Source: Phallusia mammillata | Lineage: Eukaryota; Chordata; Ascidiacea; Phlebobranchia; Ascidiidae | Assembly (NCBI GenBank): GCA_003260075.1 | Contig: QLIY01000029.1 | Coordinates: 293,423-357,422 of the forward strand | Direction of reading: 5' to 3' | Length of the DNA: 64,000 nucleotides | Shown here: positions 1-9,084 of the stretch, piece by piece | How positions within the stretch are numbered: the first letter of the stretch is position 1 | Layout of the letters: every line of letters begins with the position of its first letter | Made by a program: the position numbers and the translations under genes | The notes under the pieces: generated by a model | Databases searched by the model: none | Seen by the model: only the letters and a program-made list of their open reading frames with translations | Told to the model about the DNA's origin: nothing

Positions 1-6
1 AGCTTG

Positions 7-12
7 TTTATT
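7..12 (-). terminator. Polyadenylation signal of secreted gene A
   Basis: AATAAA on the minus strand, about 80 bp after the stop. The surrounding bases resemble those at the same place after the paralogue (3405-3410), so the 3' untranslated regions are homologous too. Confidence 0.6.
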
Positions 13-91
13 CATGACTAACATTTTCTTAGGACATAAGGGCGTGACAAATTATAAAAAGTATGATAAATCTGCCATCCAATCTCGACCT

Positions 92-1578
92 TTATGGTTC
101 CACAATTTCAGCATTGGTGCCGCTGAGTTTCCCGTAAGTATCTTTGGCAAGTTTCTTCGCAGCCCTATATAGGTCGGCTGCCGATGCTTGGACATTGCTG
201 TCAGCCACTAACTCCGTGATTTTGGCTCTGTATTATAAATATTCATTAGTGATTTGGTTCGGGGTTCGGAAGCTATTAGGGTGAAAAGGTTATGTTGGTT
301 GAATTGGGTCATTAGGAGAAAAAATTAGTAAAAGTTGTTGTGTATGCTGTTTTAAAATTTTAAAGAGGGTATGGAAACATTCCCCCCCCCCGCTTGGACA
401 TTGCTGTCAGCCACTAACTCCGTGATTTTGGCTCTGTATCATAAATATTCATTAGTGATTTGGTTCGGGTTCGGAAGCTATTAGGGTGAAAAGGCTATGT
501 TGGTTGAATTGGGTCATTTGGAGAAAAAATTAGTAAAAGTTGTTGTGTATGCTGTTTCAAAATTTTAAAGAGGGTATGGAAACATCTGTTAATAACACGA
601 AGCTCGTCCATAAATCGCTTTAGTCTTACATGTTAAGCATCCTAAGATAGAATTGGGTCATATGCAGTGGTGGGATTCAATTTTTTTGTCAGCCGGTTCT
701 CTCACAAAAGTCATATTTTTCAGTCGGTTCTGTAACAAAAAGCCCATTGACAGTAACCAGTAATGCTAACCGGTTCGCTGATCTCATGAAATTTGGTGAG
801 ACGGTTCTATAGAACCGGTGCGAACCGGCTGAATCCCACCAGTGGTCATATATATATAAAATAAAACAACCTATATAAATAAGAAAATGGAACACTATAC
901 GGATCTGATCATAAGTTTAATGATGAAAATAACGTAGACGTAAAAAGCGACATGCTTGTCCAACTGTAGGGCCATCATATCACTGATGAACCGTCTTACG
1001 AAATTTTATGAGATCAGCGAACCGGTTAGAATCACTGGTTACTGCCAATGGACTTTTTTGTAACAGAACCGACTGAAAAAATATGACTTTTGTGATAGAA
1101 CCGGCTGACAAAAAATTTGAATCCCACTACTGCATTGTATATGTTATATTTCTTACTTTACTTTAGCCGCATGGTTTTGAAGTGTTTCAACATCCCATCC
1201 CGATACATAAGACTTCAGTCTACCCCACAGACTGCCACTATCTTCTTCTCCACCCGCCACTTCGACATCTAAAACAAACAAACTACCTGTTAAGCAATCT
1301 AATCACATTAAGTTTAAATTAGTAGTTACTTGGGATGAACCAGCTAATTTTTGTTTAATCCAATCGCTGCACATATTTCGTTTAAAGCAAACTTCTTGGT
1401 GCTAAATTAATATTTTTAAAATGTTGTTTGGATTTCGCCAAAAACGTTGGCTTTTCATGAAGGAAAATCTGTTTAACTACGTATATTCCCACCAAACCTT
1501 ACCTTCACCGACAGGAAAAGCATCAGTGTTGCAAACCATAAAAAGACCAACAAACAGCACCAAAACGGCAATCTTCAT
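92..1578 (-). CDS. Small secreted helical protein A (107 aa, three exons)
   Basis: Exons on the minus strand: 1503-1578, 1157-1268 and 92-227, joined in phases 1 and 2 by GT/AG introns (donors GTAAGG and GTAAGA). Exon 1 is a signal peptide (MKIAVLVLFVGLFMVCNTDA) followed by FPVGE. Exon 2 has an acidic stretch (GGEEDSG) and then an amphipathic segment containing WDVETLQ. Exon 3 is an Ala/Lys-rich helix containing KITELV and ends in TAA at 92-94. There are no cysteines after the signal peptide. A TTTATT (AATAAA on the gene strand) lies about 80 bp past the stop. The product should be secreted. Amphipathic helices without cysteines would suit a lipid-binding, apolipoprotein-like or membrane-active peptide, but that is only inference and I recognise no family. 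The 5' part of exon 3 appears a second time at 392-427 inside intron 2, because of a haplotype duplication. Its paralogue is at 3487-4830. Confidence 0.8.
186..585. repeat. Direct duplication split by C10 (haplotype join)
   Basis: Bases 186-381 recur at 392-585 with about five small differences; the copies are separated by ten C at 382-391. It includes the start of exon 3 of secreted gene A. It is the only such join in the window with C instead of G, as expected if this contig was reverse-complemented after the spacer was written. Most likely an unmerged pair of alleles around an assembly gap. Confidence 0.8.
664..843 (+). mobile_element. hAT-like MITE, family 1, complete copy (180 bp)
   Basis: Near-palindromic ends (left GCAGTGGTGGGATTCA, right TGAATCCCACCAGT) are flanked by an exact 8-bp target duplication, GGTCATAT at 656-663 and 844-851. 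An 8-bp duplication is typical of hAT transposition. The interior has several GAACCGGTT-like motifs and no coding capacity. It lies in intron 2 of secreted gene A. Other copies are at 988-1134 and 7658-7835. Confidence 0.85.
988..1134 (-). mobile_element. hAT-like MITE, family 1, inverted truncated copy
   Basis: This is the reverse complement of most of the 664-843 element. The end reading ATCCCACTACTGC is present but the opposite terminus is missing. Together with the 664-843 copy it could fold the intron of secreted gene A into a long imperfect hairpin. Confidence 0.8.
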
Positions 1579-1810
1579 TATATGTTCTCAGGTACTTCCA
1601 ATTAAAAAGTGATAAATGCCTGTTAGGATACACAAAATACATTAGGCATAAGTATACCTTGCTACTGACATAAGTTGCTGTCTAAACATCGCTCACTGAA
1701 TAAGACTTGCAGTTCTTTGGTAGACGAGTGTCAAAAGTATCTGTAATCTGTTTCGCACTTGTTTTCATCTGTGCAGTTCACGAAACAAAGGCTTCTTGCT
1801 TGATTGCTCT

Positions 1811-1850
1811 GCTTGACCAAAGTCCGTGTTTGTGAAAGCGATAAGCGAAC
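1811..1850 (-). promoter_or_regulatory. Conserved upstream block of secreted gene A
   Basis: The plus-strand sequence here (around CCAAAGTCCGTGTTTGT) matches 5054-5093 upstream of the paralogue (CCAAAGTCTGCGTTTGT). The distance to the ATG is nearly the same, about 233 and 224 bp. The duplication therefore covered the promoter and this part stayed similar. It is a candidate shared control element or 5' UTR. Confidence 0.45.
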
Positions 1851-2113
1851 TACTGACTAATCAAAGTCGAATGGGCACAAATCTCAATTGCACAAACAAT
1901 CTTTTCAAATGTGTCGCAACTTTAACTTTTCTCCAGACTTGAAGTGCAGAAGTGGCACCAATAGGTTTGGGGTTTACTACTGGTGACACCATATTTTGTT
2001 TCCTGTTAAAATGTGAACTTTGGAATAGTAAAAGGCTGTTTGGACGTTGAAATCGGTGTTTCTGTCGTACCACACTGACCACAAAATCAACGCATATGTC
2101 TGACTGCCGAAGT

Positions 2114-2364
2114 ATTTACAATATACTTTGATAAATATTAGCAGAAATTGCTTTAGGCTGATACCTGTGTTACTTCCATTAACTTTAGAGATAGGTAAAG
2201 TAATAGTTAAGCGATACATTTTTGGGTTATTGTGGGGGGGGGGCATTTACAATATACTTTGATAAATATTAGCATAAATTGCTTTAGGCTGATACCTGTG
2301 TTACTTCCATTAACTGTAGAGATAGGTAAAGTAATAGTTAAGCGATACATTTTTGGGTTATTGT
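2114..2364. repeat. Direct duplication split by G10
   Basis: Two 120-bp copies, 2114-2233 and 2245-2364, differ at about two positions and flank ten G at 2234-2243. Intergenic. Interpreted as an unmerged allele pair. Confidence 0.8.
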
Positions 2365-2447
2365 ATGCTCACCGTTTAAAAACTTATATTACTTCTGACG
2401 CCATAAAAATGTCAACGTTCCTAATTTACGGAACTTTTATATATTTA

Positions 2448-2662
2448 CTTTAATATATTTTTGTGAAGCTTATTTCAAATGTTTTAAATATTAAACCACA
2501 GAGGTAAACATGAACTAAAACAATTTTTACCTCAAAGCTAACAACGGACGGGGGGGGGGGCTTTAATATATTTTTGTGAAGCTTATTTCAAATGTTTAAA
2601 ATATTAAACCACAAAGGTAAACATGAACTAAAACAATTTTTACCTCAAAGCTAACAACGGAC
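2448..2662. repeat. Direct duplication split by G11
   Basis: Two copies of about 102 bp, 2448-2549 and 2561-2662, flank eleven G at 2550-2560. It starts only 84 bp after the previous join, so the sequence between is a very small contig. Confidence 0.8.
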
Positions 2663-2970
2663 TTACATGTTTTCTAAGTAGATGATGGCGTATTCATATT
2701 TTTTCAAGACTCGTGCGTTTATGCGCCACAATACAATCACAGCACTGATTGGCAATGTCGCTGAAGACATTTTATCATAAGGCCCAAATGACCTCACATT
2801 GAATGGGAAAAAGTAATCGACAACTAACACGCTACTGAGACATTTTGGTTTTGTAACATATTTGTTGCATGCTACATTTATTATTGTGGAACGTTTTTGT
2901 TTCCTTGCTGTTTTACAGACAAGTTAACTGCTCAAGTGTACATTGTGGCTTTAGTTTGTGCTATTTTTCC

Positions 2971-3135
2971 CAGTGCTGGATCAACCATTAGGCAAAGTAG
3001 GCACGTGCCTACAGGCCAGTCAAAAATCCAGGCCACTTTGCAACAACGATCTTTGTGACAATGATTTGGCAACCCTGATTTTCGGGCCACTTATAAAATG
3101 TGCCTACAGGCCAGCAGACCCTTAATCCGGCACTG
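2971..3135. mobile_element. hAT-like MITE, family 2 (165 bp)
   Basis: Terminal inverted repeats CAGTGCTGGATCA (left) and TAATCCGGCACTG (right) lie between exact 8-bp direct repeats ATTTTTCC at 2963-2970 and 3136-3143. The interior repeats the phrase GTGCCTACAGGCCAG and does not code. It sits between the two secreted-protein genes. Confidence 0.85.
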
Positions 3136-3404
3136 ATTTTTCCTGCAGGGTAATCAATTTGTGAAACGTCGATCACACCGAAAAGCGCTTCTAGCGTTTA
3201 ACCTTCAGTAAATAGTCTGTCGCCAATTTGTAAGTTGGGCTGTTTCTCTGACTGCTGCAAAGTAGTTGTGTTGGTATTGAGGCATGGTGGTTTGTCACGA
3301 GCCTTTTGTAAAGTTTGCGACAATATATGCTTTAAGTAGCCCTAAATTCATAACTGTGATACCTCTGAGAACTTAAAACTCCAAAAGGGTAATTACAATC
3401 TTTG

Positions 3405-3410
3405 TTTATT
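3405..3410 (-). terminator. Polyadenylation signal of secreted gene B
   Basis: AATAAA on the minus strand, about 77 bp after the stop and matching the position in paralogue A. Confidence 0.6.
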
Positions 3411-3486
3411 TGTGATTAACATATTATGAAACATGAGAGATTACAATCAATGATGAGTGTGTTAAAGTAACCACCACGAGAATTCT

Positions 3487-4830
3487 CTAGTGGTCCTCTG
3501 CATGTGCGGTGCTCCTCAGTCTATCGATTGCATCTTGGGCGACTTTTTTACCTGCCTTAAGCAAGCTGGCTGCAGATTCCTGGATATGGTTTTCGGCTAT
3601 CAATTCGGTAATTTTCGTTCTGTACAAAGCAAACGAGATATTTAGTGATTACAACGGCAAACATTACGTAAGACTCCTTCGTCGTTGATGTGGATAAGTG
3701 TTTTTTACTCCGAGTCGTACCGGTCGATTTTTTGTGATGTTTTTATTATTTTACATTTTTTTAGTTTTTTGAAAAGTCACTCTTTGAAACATTGACAAAT
3801 TTAATTTAATAGTTAATAAAAAAGTCACCAATTATAAGTTGGAAACGGTTGGGCAAGTATATTTATCAACGGCCAAAATGATATTTTTTAGTGTAAAGAA
3901 TTGTTGTAGTCCAAGCATGCAAGTGTAAATATTTTATGTTACTGTACAAATTAGTGTATATTGTACACTGCGATCTAATAATAAGGCTAGAACCAATTTC
4001 ATTGCTAGCTATCAACACAATACGCGTGTTTAATACGCGGCACAGCAAAGTAAACTTCTGTTATAGGAAGGTGCGCCAGCGGTCAAATATTGTTAATTTT
4101 GTTTAACGCTTAAGTTTTGAGGGTCGCACAACACTGATGTAATTGATTTACTTTATTGCTTGTAGAGTCTCCACGTTCCAACGTGACATGTAGGCTTTCA
4201 GTTTGCTTAAAAATAGTCGTCTGTCGTCCTCATGCCCCGCATCTTCCATGCCTAAAATACAATATCATTACAAAAAGTCCAAATTTGTGAAACGAATATA
4301 TTAGAAAAGTAATTCAAATTCAGTTACGGGAGCCGGCACGTAAGGGCAAAAGAGGGCACAATTATGCCTATCTGCACATAATTATTTGACATTGCACGGA
4401 TTTGTTAAAATTTCCCCCCTTTTAAAAATGTTCTGCCGGCGCTCATGCACTCAGTTGTTTAGGAAAAAATGGTATCTGCAAGGGAAATGTACTTATAATA
4501 ATCATTCATCTTTTTCCATCATTGACTATTTTGACTTCCCTCTTAAACCCATACAGCGATTAGTCATTGTTACAAATGAAACGTTAATTTGTTTCGGTTC
4601 AACCCAATGATCAGCGCTTTTTAACAAAGTTTCTTTCTGTTTTTGACAAGAAGATCGTAGACCAGATCATTTTGGCTTGCTGGTTTTCGATTAGTCGTTG
4701 GTTAAGTTCTACTAAGTGAGTACATGACTTAACTTAATTTAATTATCAGTATACCTTGCCCAGTAGGAAACCCGCCACAGCTGCAAACCAAAAAGACACC
4801 AGCGAACACAATCAACAAAGCGATCTTCAT
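3487..4830 (-). CDS. Small secreted helical protein B (102 aa, three exons)
   Basis: Exons on the minus strand: 4755-4830, 4152-4251 and 3487-3619; stop TAG at 3487-3489. Splice phases (1, then 2) equal those of the paralogue at 92-1578. Exon 1 is a signal peptide beginning MKIALLIVFAGVFLVCSC, followed by GGFPTGQ. Exon 2 is charged (EDAGHEDDRR), then amphipathic with WNVETLQ. Exon 3 contains KITELIAENHIQESAASLL and ends AHAEDH. The positions kept between paralogues are the FP start of the mature protein, W-x-VETLQ, KITEL, QxSAA and the K-rich face of the last helix, which points to selection on a folded secreted product. The function is unknown; lipid binding or membrane activity is only inference from the amphipathic pattern. 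Confidence 0.8.
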
Positions 4831-5053
4831 TTTATTATCTTGATACTGGGCTGATCTGAAAGAAATTTATGCCTGCTGAAAATCGGCAAAAACGTAAGTA
4901 TCTGTTACTGACAAAGTTTGATATGTAAAGACTCAGTATAATCTACAGAAATATATTTTCTTGCTTGACAGTCTAGTGGCAAAAAGGTCTGCAACCTATT
5001 TTGCTATGGTGCTTTGCTTTGACAACCAAAATGCGTTTTTCATTATTTCCCTT

Positions 5054-5093
5054 GCTTGGCCAAAGTCTGCGTTTGTCAAGGTGAATATCGAAA
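5054..5093 (-). promoter_or_regulatory. Conserved upstream block of secreted gene B
   Basis: Partner of 1811-1850, about 224 bp upstream of the ATG. It is the most similar non-coding stretch I can see between the two gene copies. Confidence 0.45.
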
Positions 5094-5389
5094 CCAAACT
5101 TCAAGGTCGAATTGGAACCAATCTTTATTGGAAATACCAGCATAGTGACGCAGCTTAAACTTTTCAACGAACAATAAGCGAAATGTCTTGAGGTCACAAT
5201 TGGTAAAACGCTTTAAATTGTTTCCTAATTGAAAGTGGATTTGGAATTTCTGCAGCTATTTTAAGAACCTAATCTTGGGAATTGTATTGCTCCAAACTGG
5301 TAAACAAACCCAACACAACTTATTGACTGCATATGTATTTACACAGTATTTGTTAAAATTAAACAGCAAAAAATGTCTTTACTGTCCCA

Positions 5390-7406
5390 TTAATGGTTAG
5401 GACATTTGTAGAGAAGGTTGATGCGTTTGATGTCTTGCTCAGAAAGGTCTTCATTCTAAACACACAATGGGGTTAGTCATTCGTTATTAACCCTTAGTGA
5501 ACTTGTACCACAAACGGAAAACGTCTTTGTTACGTCACATTACCTGTCTACTGATGACGTTTCCTGACAAATCCGTCATGGTTGGCCAACCGTTTTTCGA
5601 AAACGCGTATGAATCGTACTGCATAACACTTGTGACGTCATAAGTGGACTCCGATACATCAACTTCCAGCTGGTCGCGAACCAAAAAATTCCGAAGCTGA
5701 TCTAAAGTAAATTTACATTGTTATTTCACCAAACGCTTAACAATGACCAAAATGGCGTCATATGTACTCTTTAGTGTCACCAGGCGTATACAATATTGAG
5801 CGTTGTTTGCAAACAAATCGTAGAAAATGAAAACAATTATCTCATTAAGTGGTTTCCACGTGTAAGCAATAATTTCTAATGTTGAAAAATATATTGCTAT
5901 AAATAAAATTTTGTTTAACTGGTTAATTACCCATTTGAATGTTTTGCCAATGAATCCTGATGTGTTCATCTCTGTCAGGACGCGTGTGTTCATGCCAAAA
6001 ACCAAGAGCATGCATTATTTCATGCAATACTCGGCCTTTCGTTCCGCAACCACTACCAATGCGAATCTGGAAAAAATAAATAAAAACATTTGCATGAGGC
6101 AAAAAATATATTTTACACAAGCTTAGTTATTGCCTTACTTCTTGATTGTCTCCTTCGCCACTTCTTCCCAGCTTAGAAAAACAACCCAAACCTCCAGTGA
6201 ATGCAAGGTGATAATCGTTACTGCGCAAGTGCCTGAAGCTGATGCAAGTGGTCGATGAAATTTCACTCATAGCTGACAAGATTGCTGTCACGGCCGAAGG
6301 TTCTAAAGAGAAACGAAAATTTTTTCAATTCTCTTTATGAAATAAAAGTATACCAATAACCTGTAACAATGACCTTTATATTTAACCTTTTTCGCATCAA
6401 ATACACAACTGGTTTCGAAACAGTGCACTATACATAAGAGAATATGGGGTAACCTTATCACCTATTGTAGAACATACATGTTATAATTTTTTTTCCAAGA
6501 ATAAAACGTCCAATATCTTAAAATACTATGACCAACAAACATATATTTTACTACCACGTTTATTCACAAAAACAAAAAAACATCTGTACCTAAGGATCGT
6601 TCCAGAGTGAATTTAATTGTGTAGGTGCCCTTGACAGAATCGTAGTTCTTGTCCCATAACAACTGTTCCTTTTGGCCCCCAGCGGAATTGCGTGCAGTGC
6701 CAAGCAACCGATTGAGGCGGTCTTGAGACTTCATAGTCAACTGGATATCACCGTTGTAAACAGCTGTGTTACACAAAAAAACAAAAACAAATTCATTTTT
6801 ATCGGCTCATTTAAAAAAAATATAAACAGTATTAACAACGATTTGTTTTGTACATAAAAAAATAGTATGCAGGGAATTTTTGCAGGTACTTACTGTTGCA
6901 TCGGCATATCTTGCATCCAAGTTCGTCAACGCTGTAACCAAAATCGCATGGCGGCATATCATAACATTCAAATGGAAGGCAGGGATTGTACCCATGATCG
7001 GGCATATAGTCTAAAACAAAATAAATGACAAGCTCTTATTTGGTATTTGGAACAAAACAAGGAAAGTCTTAAACAAAGCAATTTTTATTGTTTTAAAAAA
7101 GATCGTTTGAAGTTATTGTTTTAAAATCATGCAACAAAACAGCTAAATGCAAGATTAAAGTAAATATGTAGACATGCGATTTCTTATACCTCGACATTGG
7201 TTGATTTCGTTTATGGAAGCATTAGAAGCAGAACCCAAACGTAAAAGCTCTTCGCAAATATCTTTCAGTCTTCTATTCATAGGTGTTCCACAGCACAGCA
7301 TAAATCCACTCACAAACACAACTAAGCCTAAACAGCACAAAAGTGTAAAAGTGTTCAACTTTCCATAATTTACAAAATACTTACTTAACATTCCTAAAAA
7401 TTTCAT
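5390..7406 (-). CDS. Secreted astacin-family metalloprotease with antistasin-like module (324 aa)
   Basis: Eight exons, all phase-consistent: 7385-7406, 7190-7327, 6894-7010, 6590-6763, 6139-6302, 5931-6066, 5544-5701 and 5390-5455 (stop TAA). Exons 1-2 join across a 57-bp intron to give a signal peptide ([16 protein letters not shown]). Exon 3 holds six cysteines spaced C-x4-C-x5-C-x10-C-x2-C-x1-C, with GYSVDELGC, which is the antistasin pattern. Exon 4 carries the activation region and the LLW start of the catalytic domain. Exon 6 has the zinc site [19 protein letters not shown] (three His, catalytic Glu). Exon 7 has the Met-turn [11 protein letters not shown]. Exon 8 ends [13 protein letters not shown]. 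No EGF or CUB domains follow. It is probably a secreted zinc endopeptidase acting on extracellular matrix or an egg coat; the substrate is unknown. It is transcribed away from the ANKRD45-like gene. Confidence 0.9.
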
Positions 7407-8177
7407 TCTTCCTTGTGTATGGATTTGGGTCTGCATCAGCCCCAGTACCTTACAGTGACTAAATAGCGCTAGTAATATTTTCTTACGTTTTATTCGTGTG
7501 TATATCTCTTGCACACCTGTAGCCTACGACGTATTTGTTACATTTCCTTATTGGTGCTTCCGTTTTTATTGTAATAAACAATGCGGGAAGTTTTGGTCTG
7601 GTTTAAACCAGAAACGTTAATAGGGCAATTGATGTAGCTCATGCAAATACTTAATATGCAGTGGTGGAATTCAATTTTTTGTCAGCCGGTTCTGTTACAA
7701 AAGTCATATTTTTCAGCCGGTTCAGTTACAAAATTTCATTGACAGTAACCAGTAATGCAAACCGGTTCATTGATCTCATAAAATTTCGTGAGACGGTTCT
7801 GTAGAGCCGGTGCGAACCGGCTGAATCGAACCACAGCTTATAAGTAGCTTTCCAAATGTGATTTGAAGTCATATTTTACCCCAATGTAATTTTTTTATAG
7901 GTTATAGCGGCGCTTAGTGGAATTGTACATAGCAACAGAATTTGCGGGAAATTCCCTGCACTTTCGTTTGTGTTTGGAAACCTAAATAAATTCCCTCTTG
8001 CTTTGATTGGATAGTAAACACTTCTTAAACTACTTTTATGTTTGAATTAGCTGTGTTTACCAGTAAACGTACTACGATTTTATCCTCACGTGTAGTTCGT
8101 TTATTTGTTATTATTTTCGTGTTTTGTTTAAGTGCTTTTCAACTTTTGTTTTGTGACTTTTGCACTGGTAAGTTATA
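7407..8177. promoter_or_regulatory. Divergent intergenic region, astacin / ANKRD45-like
   Basis: About 770 bp separate two start codons on opposite strands, so it must hold both promoters. It contains the MITE copy at 7658-7835. A perfect splice-donor-like GTAAGT lies just before the ANKRD45-like ATG (8169-8174), so the true 5' end of that transcript may be more complex. No clear TATA box was identified. Confidence 0.5.
7658..7835 (+). mobile_element. hAT-like MITE, family 1, third copy
   Basis: Begins GCAGTGGTGGAATTCAA and follows the 664-843 element throughout, including the repeated CCGGTTC motifs. The right end (GAATCGAACCACA) has diverged and the target duplication is no longer exact, suggesting an older insertion. 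It lies in the shared promoter region. Confidence 0.75.
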
Positions 8178-9018
8178 ATGACGGCTGGTGACGTCGAAGC
8201 TGTAGAAGAAAATGAACAAACTGCCCAAGAAGAGTTTGATGGAGAAAATGTTATAATGCATTGTACTTTGCATGATGATTTGGAACGCCTCAACAGGTGT
8301 GATTTTTATGTTTGGGTTGGGATATTGTATTGTAAACAAGCTGTTTTACAAAGATTAGCTTGAGTGTTTTGTTTTCACAATTTCCAAAAAATGTTTCTTC
8401 AATATTTTGGTCATTGAATACATGCTTACTTCCTGTATAATTTTGGATAGGTAATTGTTGTGTTGCAATGAATGACCTATGGATTTATCACTTTTTAGCA
8501 GTTGTAATATCTTTTGCTTTTGTCATCTTTTAGGTTCTGCCTTTTATGATGATTAGGCAGAACCTAAAAGATGACAAAAGCAAAGCCTTTTATGATGACA
8601 TTTACTAACATTAGCATAATGCTTATCAGTGTTATATGGGTCAGCTCTAAAACAGTGAACAGAACAGTATGGTGTTCCTGTATGTTTCACTGATTCATTA
8701 GTTTTTAATTGAGCACCAATTTGATTATGTCACTTTTTTATCTGGTTTAAGAATACTTAAATTTTTCAGTGTCTTTACGAATCCTGATGATGCTAACCAT
8801 GATAATGCAGCAGAATTGTTAACTCAGCGTGTCAAACTTGGCAAAACACCCCTTGAGTTGGCAAGTATGTTGGGAAGGGTGGATATTTTGAAAGATCTAA
8901 TAAAACGAGGAGCTGACCCAAACCAAGCAAGCCCCTCAGGTACTATTGCTGTGACCATAGGCGCTGAGTAAGCGGTGGCGGGGTGGCGCCACCACCTTGG
9001 TTTTGTAAAGCACGGTGG

Positions 9019-9084
<66 letters not shown>

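Noticed and set aside
1421-1612. 63-aa plus-strand frame
   Set aside because: It is antisense to the signal-peptide exon of secreted gene A.
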